A DNA stretch of 64,000 bases from Mactromeris polynyma (taxonomy: Eukaryota > Mollusca > Bivalvia > Venerida > Mactridae), in NCBI GenBank assembly GCA_032209605.1, contig JASFXZ010000093.1, forward strand, positions 186,001-250,000, written 5' to 3'. This document shows positions 10,767-22,659 of this stretch, one piece after another (position 1 is the first letter of the stretch; each line of letters starts with the position of its first letter). The notes under the pieces were generated by a model, which had not been told where the DNA came from, searched no databases, and was given only the letters and a program-made list of their open reading frames with translations. A program made the position numbers and the translations under genes.

Positions 10767-12247
10767 TTTATGCAATGATCTAAAAATTCCATGCTGATGT
10801 TAAAGCATAATGACTGTACAAAACTTTACCATGAGTACTTACGTTTCCGTTGACAAGAACAAGAGGGTTGCTAAGTATGTGAACTGTATTCTGTGTGATG
10901 ATATTTTGTTCCATAAAAATTGAGTGGTGCATGTTCATTTTGTATGACTTCATATAAGAAAACCAGAATGTGTTCCCTCAGGGCAAACAATAATCTGTGT
11001 TCATCTCAAAGAGACACCTTGTCTTCCATGTATGCTTTATGTTATAAGATCTGTGTAAATATTTATGAAGTGTTGTGATCTTTTATCAAAAATCTCTTAT
11101 GTCTGTTACAAATGAATTCTATGTTTTTTATTTTTTATGTCCCCACCATTCTTTTAAGAGGCTAGGAGTGTTACTCCTGCCTGTCAGTTTGAAAGATTGG
11201 TTGCCGATCAATTGCTCTTGAAAGAAAGGATAGATTCAGTTCATATTTGGCACATAAACTACAGGCCAAGATGGATTTCGATAACAATCTACCAATTTCT
11301 GATCAGTATCGCTTGAAAGTCCTGTAGCAGGGGCATCCGTGTCCAGTTGTTGCTTTTCATTTCACCTACTTACACACATTTTAACATTTCAACCATTCCA
11401 ACTTTGGATTCGAAGTTGTCTACGAATGTTGTCAGTGACTTACAAACTTGCAACAGAGTGATGATAATGTTCGACTGATAAGATAAAAGTTATATTAAAG
11501 GTACATAATCTTATTTCTATCAAAATATTCTTGGTATTATACTTTTATAAAATGGGAGGGTATGTCAGGCGCACCCTTAATATGTGTTTTAGGGGTTAAG
11601 AAATAATTTGTTTATGACCAAAAATAAACAATTAATATTGGCATGATTATAAAATAATTAATACTTTTTCAAAAATGAAAATACATATTAATTAATGACT
11701 TAAGAATATGCAAAGGTACAGTGAGCATTCACATCTTAACCTTTACTAGAATGATTTACCTGTAAGACGAGGTATGACAAAAAGGAAAAGACGTGATAAA
11801 TTATGAGACCAGATATAATTTAAAAAATACATTAAATTAAAAAAAGAGTCTTCATCATGAACACATAATAGGCAGGATGATTAATAGGTTGAATATGGAA
11901 TTGGTTGAATGTTTATACATCTGTACCAATCCTGACCTGCTTCTATGGTGGTATCGGGAAAGTGTTCCTAGCCAACAGCAATGGTGCGTGGCTGGTATTG
12001 CTTACAGTTAGTGGAGAGTGCCTCGTTAAATGGTTTAGTTGGATAGCTGACGCTCACCAGGTACCAAGTGGGTTGCTTCAGCAATATTTGATGATAGACT
12101 TTTCCACACAGGAATGGTTCTAAAGAAGCAACTATTCTTGAACAACATCCATTCAGGACACTAAGAAGACCAAAATTATCCTCTATTTTTAACAATTTAG
12201 AAAATCTAGTATAACCTGAATATGTGACAGTAAACAATGAGTATATA

Positions 12248-12390
12248 GTAAAACCTCAATAATATGACCACCCTTTGGACCCTTGAGCACTGTTCTTAAT
12301 ATTGAAGTTGACAGTGAAAATGGAATTGTTCAGTGTTTTCTTAATTTTGAGATGTTATTATTGAGGTGCTCTTTAAGTGAGGTTTTACTG
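12248..12390. mobile_element. TA-flanked MITE, 5' base lost
   Basis: TA (12246-12247), then AGTAAAACCTCAATA... GTGAGGTTTTACTG, then TA (12391-12392). Inside is the family hallmark GACCACCC.TTGG. About 143 bp, shorter than the 6322 copy. Confidence 0.65.
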
Positions 12391-12617
12391 TATATTGATC
12401 AAGTGGATTGAGTGAACTCGATTTCTTTGCTAAAGAACGATTTTTACAAACAATGGAACTTGGAAGAAATATTTCTGTGACTTAACACTTCAACATCTAA
12501 CTCGCAATACCAGTCGCAGCAGCACTGAGCCTCAACTCAAATGTCAAGGTTGGTAGTTGATAAGATGAAATATACAGCTAAAAGATAATAACAGAATAGT
12601 CATTTAGAATTTATGGT

Positions 12618-12722
12618 TTAATGTTGATACCCCCGCCACCTAAACTGGTCCAGAGTAGGAGCCTGTACAATGTCAGTAGGCAGATAGTTCCATAAAACTA
12701 TAGTGGCTGGGTAAAAGAAGAC
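12618..12722 (-). pseudogene. Antisense LINE C-terminal scrap
   Basis: The minus-strand frame reads FFYPATIVLWNYLP, then TLDQFRWRGYQH and a stop. The pattern (F-P-x-T-x-x-x-W-N-x-L-P) is the usual extreme C-terminus of many non-LTR retrotransposon ORF2 proteins. The upstream (higher-coordinate) part is frameshifted and not recognisable. Confidence 0.55.
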
Positions 12723-13089
12723 ATTCTCATGTATAGTAATTCAAAGCTATGTGATATTTAGATTTATATATTAGTGTATTCATAAGAAACGTGTGTACAT
12801 GTATAAAGACACTTTTGACAACTTGATAATAAATAATTCTCGCATATGTTACTGGATAAATAATTAGGAATCACTTCCTGATCGTTCTAATAATTAATTC
12901 CATCATGGTGTATGTCAGGTCCATGATGCCATGCCTTGGGGTCTATCAAGTGTCATGTGTAACTTGATCTAAATTTGGATGTAAATCGAAAGCTGAATTT
13001 TCAAACTATTTGTCATGGTTGTAAATTTTTTAAACACGCTACTTCATTGCATCTTAATTTTATCTTTTATTATCGTTTCCAATCTGCTT

Positions 13090-13161
13090 GAGAATTGGTA
13101 TTCCGGCCCGGACATGAATGGTCCGGAATTTTAGAAGTCTTGTTTTTAACATTTAACAAAT
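13090..13161 (+). promoter_or_regulatory. MTPAP: Probable MTPAP promoter: CCAAT plus paired ETS-like sites
   Basis: Seen: inverted CCAAT (ATTGG, 13094-13098), ATTCCGG (13100-13106) and CCGGAAT (13123-13129). The last two are inverted copies of one ETS-like core, 16 bp apart. All lie within 70 bp of the MTPAP start codon. GABP/NRF-2, an ETS factor acting on paired CCGGAA sites, controls many nuclear genes for mitochondrial proteins in vertebrates; its relevance here is inference. Confidence 0.4.
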
Positions 13162-16100
13162 ATGTCTGCTCCTTTGCGGTCATGCTCGTTTTCTCGATGG
13201 CGAAAAATGCGCGAAACATTCTTGCAAGTGGCTGAGTCTTCAGATTGGACCAAAAGGATTAAAGTGAAGGATAAACAATCTCCAAACAGAAAAACGCAGC
13301 CACCTATAGCCAATGGTATGGAATTGTAATATGTTTTCGCGATGCACGATTTACGACGCCTTAACCCTTGGCCTTACTTAGTTTATAGTAAGAATACTTT
13401 TTTACATGTATGTTCAACTAATGGAGAAAGTCTTGACCAGACAAGCGGGCGATTGTTATACACATTACGTCACGAATAACTCTGCCCCGCTCTGTATTTG
13501 CGCCATGAAAGATCAAAACACTGGCATTAGAACCGGCGCATGATTTGGTGGTATGTGGCCTAAATACAGTTTGTCTCCAACAATAATAGCAGAATTCATG
13601 ACTAATGTTTGTTTACTCTTTTCTCTACTTTATCGAGAAAACTGATGAATTGATGTTTAAGACTATTTCAATGAAATCAGCCACATACAACCAAATTTTG
13701 CAGTTATAGTGCCAGTGCTCACTACTTATACTTGTAAGCTACAGTTCAAGGACAATCAGCCTTGCGTTCGGATAAGGCAAACTCTTGCTCGAGTTACGAA
13801 ATTGCGCACTCATTTTGCTACTGAACGCACTGTTCGCTCGAGCAACTCCGAGGTAGCACAAGAATCTGAGAGCCGAACACTGCGTTCAGTTACGGCTAAC
13901 TGTCATTCACTTTTGGTGTTGTATCCCTGGCCCACCGTATCACATTGTATGCAAGCGGGGAACCAAATTGCAAAATGAACGCAGGGTTGGTCCCTGTCTT
14001 TACTGTCTTTGGGGCAGAGAACCAGAATACAAACGAGGCGGCCAATACACTTTTTAGCGACGCGAACTGTGAACGACTCCACTTAGCCGTAACTGAACGC
14101 ACGGCAGATCAGTAATGAAACCACAGCCTATCCCTAGCCTATTTTACAAAATTGTGAATTGAAACCTGACCTGCACACACAATGCAATATAAATAAATAA
14201 TTTAGATATAAATTAATAGATATTTTCGATTGTTAAGGATGGCAGATCGGTATGATAGAATTTTTTTCTTATTGAACTTTCAGTTTGAATTATTATTTTT
14301 TAGATGAGTCATTGTTTGTAACCTTCAGAAGTACATTGAAAATGCGGAGTGACCAGGCCAATCGAAGTGTTTTAGTCCCATGTATGGAAAAAGATGCTAC
14401 CTATGTGCTTACTGCCCTACAGAAAAAGTTTGGCAACATTGTTGAAGCCAACTATTACCCACAGTTGCATGGACAGAGCTCGGTATGGAATTATGCTGAT
14501 ATAGTCCCATAAATTTTGTTTAAACGGATGCATCTATGTACTGTATGAATGATGCATTGTTCTTACCCAGTTTGTCACACTTGGGGGACTGTGTGAATGT
14601 TTATGATTCTAGTTTTAGATGCAAGTGTGATTCATTTGAGAACTTAATGATGTCATTTTCTGGTTATACTGTTCATATGAGGACAAACATTCTACTTTAT
14701 ACTGACTAGTTGCTTCCCTTCAAATGTGTATAAGACACATGTCTGGAATATAACAATTAGTTCTGTAATGTATATATCAAACTTTTCAGCCAATCACTTA
14801 TTTATCTTCCTAATGTATGAAAGCATCAAATTGGTGTTGTAATCACATGATTGTCTGTGTTGGTTGTTCTATTTGTCTTGAAAGTGGCAGAGGTATGCCT
14901 TTTAAACTTTGCATGCTTGTTTGTCATCATTAGTTTCTCTTGGATTTTATTAGAATTTTGGTCCTTTTCGTGTTCAGATTTTTAGCATTGAAACAATATT
15001 AATGTGAAAAAAGGATAATAGATACAGTTTGTACATTAACAAATACTTCCCAGTAAAACAGAAGTTTTTTATATTGCAGCTTCTTGTTGAATTTGACGTG
15101 GCGCCAAGACCCCATTCATTTATAGTAGGTAAAGGCAAGTTACCAACTGTTTTAGATAACAATGAATCTCTCCTGCAGAAAATGAAAATTTGTCAGTCAG
15201 AACCATTCCAGATGCAGTCACTTATCAACTGTAATGATGTAAGTTAACATTCGCTTGTCCTTCAGGAATTGATGTATGTACATCTGCTTCTTCATTTATA
15301 TCATGTAGACCAGGCTCCCATCAATCAATGCATCTCAAATAGAAATCTAAACTCAATATTGATAATTTGCTCAAATCAAAGTTTGAGACAAATCTCATTT
15401 TGCATCCCTAAAATTTTCTGAGAAGAAAAATCATCTCATGCTTTCTTGTTGTAATACCGATCATGAGTCGACTCTTTGATGAGAAACATCTCACGATTTG
15501 AGACCATATTTGAGCTAGGATTTAGCTCAGATTGAGATGCTTCAGTGATCGGAACCAGTTTGCGTTCACCCCTCGATGTAACTTTGTGAAATATAAATAA
15601 CATGTTTGTTAGTAATGAATTAAACAGGGAAACTACAGAACACCATTTGTGTATTTTGAGGGTTTGGGGCAAAACAATTTGATATTGTTTCATCATGTTT
15701 GAACTTGAAGTTTATGAGCAATCGGTGTAATTACTGCCTAGTGTACTGCTTTGTATATTTCTATGACATCCAGATGTTTATAATAACACACATACTTTAA
15801 GATGAAAAGTGTGTGAGAAATAATCAAGGATTTGGCGCAAAACTAAAGTATTTGCTTCAGTACTGGTATTGGGTTACAGTAGGTTACTGTCAAATCCTGG
15901 AATGTGAATTTGTTATAAGTTCATTTACAACACCGTTCTTAATACTAATCCTTCTCTATCAGTTTGAGCATTCCGAAAACATCATGTTGAGCTAAATTAT
16001 TTATTTCTTCACAGATTTTTTATGAGTGCTTTTTTTCAAAAACTTTGGTATTTAGCTTTGTTGGCAAATGTTTCTCTAAGTGTTTGAAAATACGCAAGCA

Positions 16101-19100
16101 CTCTAATAGAGTCTCTATGCTACATGGAGGATGACCTGGGACAGAACTAAGTTATCTGTCTGGACTGTGCGGTAATTCATAAAACTCTGATAGAAGTAAA
16201 AAATTTACAACAACTTGAAGTTGTGATTGAAGGCTAATTCAGCTGTCTAGAGAGTATGATGTATGAAGACTACATGTTTCCCTGAGATCTGTGTGGGGAG
16301 GCATTGTCTTGTGTATACATGTGGTATTCCTTGTTTTAAATTATTCTTTCCTAGATAATGCTTGTTGAAATAATAACATTCTACATGTAATTTGCTATTT
16401 ATAGATATCAGATCAGATCACGTGCCTGTATAATGGTGTAAAGATGTCAGAACCAACGATACGACAGCATTACTTTGTTGGTGAAATTATTCGGAATGTT
16501 GTACATAGGGTATGTACTAAGGCTGTTGTTACTTTACCAAAAACTTGTCATATTTTTTTCATTTAAAGAGGATGGTGCAGGAATTTTTATATGCTGTAGA
16601 TTGATGTACTGTATCTCAGGGTTTTCCCTAGGATTTTTCAGCTAGGGGTCTTTGAACCCTCATGTTTGACAGCTTAGGGGTCCTTAGTAAATTTGTAGGG
16701 TCCCAGATATGCAGTTTATTCTTGACAAGTTTCTCCCAACTTCTCCCTATCTCAGCTGAAGGGAGAAGTGACTTCTCCCAAACATTTGAGCCTAGCTGGT
16801 TCCCTGGAGTAAGTGGTTAAATTAGTATCGAGTCTGGGGACTGGTCCATCTGGGGACTGGTTCCAAGAAGTTTTATACCCTTTGATCCAGTGGATTGCTG
16901 CCCTAGTCCCAGTTTTCCGTAAAGGTCTCAACTTCAGTCTATGGCTAATTTTTAAATTCACATTATTTTTTTCAGGTGCATTCTTCTGCTAACGTATACT
17001 TTTATGGTTCATCAGTTTGTGGGCTTGCCCTAGACGGAAAATCTGACCTAGATTTAGTCATCCTTCAAAGTGGATATACGGTACTTTCATGCATTTTTCA
17101 TGTGAAATTTATAGAAACAATTAGCATTATTAATTTACTTTTCATTCAAATTTAATTTTTATATGCTTGTTTTTATAGAATGGGACATATTATAGCTAGA
17201 TGGGCGGTAGGCGTCCAGTAAGTGTTGTCTGATCAATAACTTTCGAAGCATTTGTCCAATCATCTCCAAATTTGGTCAGAATGTGTATGGGCATAATATC
17301 TCGGACAAGTGTGATACATACATGTATATTAAAAACTACTTTTTCAACAATGACAAAGGAAATATTTATCATTGTGTCTTTTATAATGCATATTTATTGA
17401 TGTTTTACCTGTATGAAATATATTTTTCATGTTTGTTTATGTAAATAATGAACAAAAAAAATAGCACATTAAGACAATGTACAACACATAACTTTCAGAC
17501 ACGTCATTTAAGGTCAGTTTGAAGTCGGGGAAAGTACATGTATATGTGTAGGAAACAACCATTTCCATGTAGTTTGAATAAGCATTAAATGCTTGCCATT
17601 TTATCTAGCTTGATAATTGACCTTTCTGCAGACGCTTCGTAGCCACGCCCCCATTAGTAACAGGTTCTCCCTGTAACCACGTTAAACAAGCCATGTCCAA
17701 TATGGCGTCGAACAAAGAACAATAACGGGCTGATTTAGATAGTATTCCATCGGATTTTTCTTTATTATATGATATTTCGACTTTAAACCATATCTTGACA
17801 AAATAAATATTACTTAATATAGATTTGCTTTGACTTGATTAAGAGTGTCAAGCTTTAGACTGGAAATTGAAACGGGAAGATGAAATAGCCCTTAAATGCT
17901 ATACCATGATCAGAAAGAAAGTACAAATGTATGTAATGTTTTAGAAGACGAATTTCATATTATATTAGAATGTCCTTTATATCAAATACGTTTCGAACCA
18001 ATTATTATGCAATGCATTTACATGAGATCATTATTATTCCATGTAAGTCCATGTTTGTAGTTTAGTTTTAGGTTTTGGAAAAGGTAAGAATTTCACGCCA
18101 CCTATCAGTCTGGACATCTATTGTTACTATCACACAGCCCGAAGCTACACCTTTTCACCATTGTCTTAGATCATTAATAAACACCCTGTAATTTGCTTTC
18201 CCGAAAGCTATCACTCTTAGACGAATTTGTTGACAACTGTAGCGGTTGTCTAACAAAATGGCGTCGATAAAACAATGCCGGAGGTGTGCTTGAATACTGC
18301 AACGCGATTGGCTTACGCGAGCTGTCAATCAATATCTGCAGAAAGGTCAATTGTTTATGATTGGAATTACACATTGTCTGCTGGAAAATGTGTTTTAGTG
18401 TATAAGTTAGTTTATTTACAAGTTATGTTGAAAACTACTTCTTGGTTAAATAACCAGTACTTGTGTGCCAAATTATGGGATTGTCAAATTCCTGATTTCC
18501 TGTCTCTCCCAAGGTAGAATTTGTAATCATGCTCAAAGATCCGGGGCATTATTCACAAACACTTTTAAGTCTGAAATTAAGTTTGAATGTGCAAAACTTA
18601 TATTTACCAGCCTTTCAATTTCATTATATCTAAACAAATTGAAGTTTTGTCAGAATAATTGTTGTTACCTATTCTACACTAATGCTAATTTGCATTAAAA
18701 TCTATACTAACAAAGTAGCAGCAAATTTAACATTTTGAAGTCTTAAGTCTGAGTTTCAGACTTATAATGGTTATGAATAAGGCCCTAGAAGACAGGTATC
18801 CTAACGATCAACTACTATAGCTCCCTAAAATCACAATTTATCACAGCAAATGTTGTAAAATTATTCGAAGTCTTCTTAATTTTTCGGCGCAGCAGTACTA
18901 AGATGGTTTTGCTATTTGCATGTCTGTGTTGTGTAAACCAATCAGATCTTATGTTAACCACCAAGGCAATTTCTCATCAATCGAACAACATTTGTAACCT
19001 TGACACGGATTGGTTAACCTTTCTATAAACGGTACGTTACCTTACAGAAATCAACTGAATTTTGATGAATTTACCGAAATTCATTTTGGATATGGAGTGA

Positions 19101-22100
19101 CCAGCAATCATAACATCTCTGCATTTTTATGTTGCACAACAAATCTTAACCTTCAAATTGCACTGACCATCTTTTTTCAAGATATTTCTTGTTAAATTTC
19201 ATTTCAGGATAAAGATGTGTTAAACTCATTGTACAGTGAAATGTGTGAGAGGATATACACCAGACTATTCTCTGACTTATTCTACATCAAAGGGGCTAGA
19301 GTTCCAATTATCAAGTTCAATCAAATTCATACAGAAATGTCATGCGATGTTTCAGCCAACAGCTTGTAAGTCATGTACAATCTAACTCTCTGTCCGTCTG
19401 TCTGTATTTATACTGGTTCTTCAGAAGAATAATCAATTTTTATCAGGGTGAGCTTTTGTGATCACTTACCGTACGTCTGTTTGTCCACACTTATCTTAAA
19501 CTTCTTGTCCTCTTAAACCACTTTGCCAACTTCAAAAAGCTTGTCAAATCTACTTAGCCAATTTTGATATTATTTCACACATATGGTCCATTCTTGATGC
19601 TCTATCAAGATTCTTCAGATTATTAGGATTTAAAAAAAACATATAATAGGGTAATGTCAAAAATCTTCTTGTCTAAAACTACTGGCCCAATTTTGAAATA
19701 ATTTCACGCAAATGTTGCTTTAGTGACCCTCTACCAAGATTGTTCAAATTGTGTGATTCATTAAAATATGACTGCCAGGGGCCGGGTCGTTTTCCTGATA
19801 TGTATACATTATAATTTTAGTGCTTACTCTTGACATACTGAAATTGAAATATTTACTAACTTTGTGAGAATCTTAACTTTCAACAAATTTTGCACCCTGT
19901 GTCACAGGAGCATAATACCAGATTAATCAAGTGGCCAGACGAGAGATTCAGGGCCATGATAGCTCTCTTGTTTTATTATTGTATTGAAAAGGTCTATGCT
20001 CTTTATTAAGCAAAATTTTCTTTTGTTTAGCCTTGGGTATAATTGGTCATGTAAGCTCGGTAGACAGAACAGAGAGAGAAAGCTGCATATTTTAGGCATG
20101 AGAATTTTTCGTGGAATTGCGGATTTGATGCTCACAAGGGCCTTTAGTGGCCCACTGGACACCTTGTCAAATTTCAGCTGATTCTGAAGTTTTGCATTCT
20201 CGTGCCTGATATATTAAATGAGGACTTGTTTTATATCCTGTGTAATAATATCAACATTATCTTGCTATTACAGGAGTGGTATAATGATGGCTGAAATGCT
20301 GTGCTGGCTGAATGAATATGAGCCTATGTTCCACCCTTTAGTAATGGCTGTAAAAATCTGGGCCAAAGAACACAAAATTTCGGGAACAGGAATGGGATCA
20401 CACTTCACAAACCACATGCTTACAATGCTGGTTATATCGTTCCTACAGGAACAAGGATTTCTGCCATCTTTACATACAGTCTATGTGAATAAAAGTTAGT
20501 TACTTTAAATAATGTTTCCTTTAGCTTCACTATATCCAATGTGTTATTGTTCGCACAATGCAGCCTTCCTGGAACAACTCACTACCTGCCTGGTGCCTGG
20601 CATTAAAGGATAGGAATCGAGAAATAAATGTGCTCAGAAAGTAGTTGTCTCATTAGTCAGAAATGAAGTAAGGGTGACACTATAATAAATAAACACTTAT
20701 ATAAACTCATTTTTATGCCCCCCCTTTGAAGAAGAGAGGGCATATTGCTTTGCATACCAAGGTCGGTCGGTAACCTTTTCGTTTGTGATCAATAACTTGA
20801 GAGCACCTTGACCAACCTTCCTCAAACTTGGTCCACACATTGATCGCGAGTAGAAGAGGAACCCTATTTTGGGGACACTGAGTCAAAGATCACGGTCACA
20901 GGGATCAATTGTACTTAAAATATTTCCGGCCGGTAACTCGAGAACGCCCTGAACTTACCATCCACACATTGATTGCAGGTAGTAGAGAAACCCTATTGGT
21001 GTTTGGGTCAAAGGTCAAGGTCACAGAGGTCAATTGGACATAGAACGTTCCCTGCCAATAACTCAAGAAATTCTGTTGTGTGCCCTCCTCAAACTTGCTC
21101 CAAACGATAATTGCGGGTAATAAAGGAACCCTATCGATTTTGGGGTCACTGCCATCAAAGGTCAAGGTCACAAGGGTCATTTGTACTTGTAACAATCATA
21201 TACATTTCTCATACTTATTATTGTGCACATGTTAATTGGCAGCTTTAATAAGCACATGTATGTATAATATAAGTATGCTTATAGAAGTAATTTGTATGTT
21301 GTATCTATTCTAAGGTTGTGTTGGCTTCAAGTTTGTCTGTAAGTGTCTCATAGTGTAAAACTCACTAGTATTATTTAGTGTACTGTATGTTATTGTTACT
21401 ATATTTGCAGATATCTTATCCACGTTGAATAGTGCAGATTTAGAATCAACTTGGGACAATTTGAGGCTGAAAAGTAAAAATAAATTTTTGGTGGCAAAAT
21501 ATTTTCAACATGATGAGAAAGATATTGGTGAGTTCTGTAAAACTTTATTATTTATTTTTATGTTAGTTTTCCCAGTTAATAAGAATTTTCACATTTTCAA
21601 AGCCAGTGCTCTAGAATTCCACTAGCTAGATGTCTCAGACAAGTCTAAATGCTATTTGGGCTACCAACTGACTTCTTGCATTGATTGAAAAATCCAGCTC
21701 TCTTGTAAATGTTAAGGCAGGAACAAGACTCGGCCAGTCACCCTTGTGCCAGAAATTTCTATCCTTACAGGAAGCCAGTAAAAAATTCGAATATTATTTT
21801 TAACGGTTCAGTTGTTGAAATTTTTTCGAATTTATTTTCCATTAGTGAGTTATTCTCTACCATGTATTTTAAATTTAATAGAATATTATTTCATACAATG
21901 ATTTATTTCTTTTTCAGGATCTTTATTACACGGGTTTTTTGAATTTTATAGTACATTCTCATTCAACAAACGTTTGCTGGATGTTGGATATGGAAAAATA
22001 GTCAATTCCCAGCACATGGACGATATTTATATGCCAAATCCTTTCGAGAAACAGCATAACATGTGTCGTAATGTTCGATTTAATTCCATGGATAAATTTC

Positions 22101-22522
22101 AGAATATGTGTATTCAATCTGCTGCAACTTTAGATCTGTACAGCAAGAGAAGTGACCATGACCCATGGGGTTTAATGTGTATTATGAGTAACAAAACAAA
22201 AAAACAAAGGAAGCGTGGTGGGTTGGATTTAAATGTTGTGTTTAGTTCCAATGACAGTAAACTTGTTGTGGACGTTGAGGAGGCTAAAGGTGTAAGTAAA
22301 CAGTCTAAGAAAAAACCTGATGGTATGGACAAAGAAGACTTTAAAGACGAAATTGGCACTTCATTTATTTTAACTGATAAGTTCAACATTGAGAAACGAA
22401 CTAAATTGACTGATAGTGCTCATTTAAAAAGAGATTTTCCAAAAGTAAAGTCCAGCAAGAAAAAGAAATGGCATTACAAATGGAGCATTGTCAATTCTAA
22501 TCAAAGAAAAAAAATAAAATAA
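13162..22522 (+). CDS. MTPAP: Mitochondrial poly(A) RNA polymerase, 9 coding exons
   Basis: Coding exons: 13162-13315, 14304-14482, 15080-15238, 16405-16509, 16976-17080, 19208-19365, 20274-20494, 21411-21527, 21918-22522 (stop TAA). They sum to 1803 bases, 600 aa; human MTPAP has 582. All introns are GT-AG and all phases fit. Residues 1-50 are Arg/Ser-rich with few acids, as in a mitochondrial presequence. Residues about 52-170 match the RNA-binding-like domain. The nucleotidyltransferase core has G-S (210-211), Asp223 and Asp225 in SDLDLV, and the third carboxylate Asp281 in CDVSAN. A PAP-associated domain follows (MAVKIWAKEH..; FFEFYSTFSF; NPFEKQHNM; DPWGLMCIM). A Lys-rich tail ends the protein. 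Role (family knowledge): adds short poly(A) tails to mitochondrial mRNAs. All catalytic residues are present. Confidence 0.95.
13880..14103. repeat. Inverted repeat in MTPAP intron 1
   Basis: TGCGTTCAGTTACGGCTAA near 13882-13900 is inverted at 14083-14101 (TTAGCCGTAACTGAACGCA). The surrounding 13740-14105 is unusually CpG-rich and contains smaller inverted motifs (two CTCGAG sites, repeated GAACGCA). It could be a foldback element; the termini are unclear and there is no coding content. Confidence 0.5.
17200..18380. other. Composite repeat block in MTPAP intron 5
   Basis: The block contains a dispersed-repeat scrap (17200-17290); a 17-bp segment (ATTGACCTTTCTGCAGA, 17617-17633) that recurs inverted near 18337-18353; two direct copies of ATGGCGTCGA with similar flanks (about 17701 and 18256); and a LINE scrap (17845-18012). 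It looks like an old DNA element with a LINE fragment inside. Exact ends cannot be set by eye. Confidence 0.4.
17845..18012 (+). pseudogene. Non-LTR retrotransposon ORF2 C-terminal scrap
   Basis: The frame gives FRLEIETGR, a stop, then VCNVLEDEFHIILECPLY. This is the C-terminal C-x-x-x-x-x-E-D-E-(F/Y)-H-x-x-x-x-C-P block also found in the larger element at 39127-42061 (GDIEDEYHFIIICP). The two are probably related families. It is non-functional. Confidence 0.65.
19018..19200. repeat. Repeat segment shared with 24450-24560
   Basis: The stretch 19097-19190 ('gtgacc.. caatc.taacatctc.gcattttt.tgttgcacaacaaat' to 'gaccatc.tttttc.agatatttct') recurs at 24451-24570 in the same orientation. A neighbouring 'cggtacgttaccttac' (19030-19045) recurs inverted near 25618-25634. 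It is a dispersed non-coding repeat just upstream of MTPAP exon 6. Confidence 0.5.
19430..19800. repeat. Two-copy dispersed repeat in MTPAP intron 6
   Basis: Two diverged copies of 'cttcttgtc... actact(t/g)g.ccaattttga.at.atttcac.ca.atg' followed by 'ct.t.ccaagatt.ttca.att'. The block ends with 'aaaatatgactgccaggggcc'. This layout is common in bivalve repeats and non-coding. Confidence 0.45.
20713..21186 (+). repeat. Tandem 'ggtcaaggtcac' repeat in MTPAP intron 7
   Basis: Starts at 'atgccccccctttgaag' and runs through three diverged units, each with 'taact(t/c)gag(a/)', 'ccacacattgat.gc.ggtag', 'aaccctat', then a (ggtcaa)ggtcac segment. Two units carry AGGTCA repeated directly with no spacer (21012-21023 and 21159-21170). 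It is related to the repeat in ORC4 intron 4. Confidence 0.65.
21603..21672. repeat. Fragment of the 10293-10524 element
   Basis: Shares 'gctctagaa.tccactagc', 'caagtctaa' and 'tttgggctaccaac' in the same order. It lies in MTPAP intron 8. Only part of the element is present. Confidence 0.5.
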
Positions 22523-22637
22523 AAAACAGACTAAGATAAAAATTAAAGATATCTGTATATCTGTGTGTTTTGGTCAGTGTTTACTAGGACCAACTGTTGA
22601 TGACGTATAAAGTCTTAATGATTTGTATATTCTCACA

Positions 22638-22643
22638 AATAAA
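22638..22643 (+). terminator. MTPAP: MTPAP polyadenylation signal candidate
   Basis: AATAAA lies 116 bases after the MTPAP stop and is followed by T-rich sequence. A second AATAAA is at 23006-23011 and could give a longer 3' UTR. Confidence 0.6.
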
Positions 22644-22659
22644 TACTGGAGTCCCTCTG

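Larger units (their letters stand above)
10767..13060. other. ORC4 3' UTR and intergenic spacer
   Basis: No obvious canonical AATAAA lies close to the ORC4 stop. The first clear one is at 11623-11628, so the 3' UTR is long or uses a variant signal. The spacer also holds a dispersed repeat (11144-11340), a MITE (12248-12390) and an antisense LINE scrap (12618-12722). I see no further gene. Confidence 0.5.

Noticed and set aside
22114..22389. 91-codon minus-strand frame
   Set aside because: Shadow of the last MTPAP exon.
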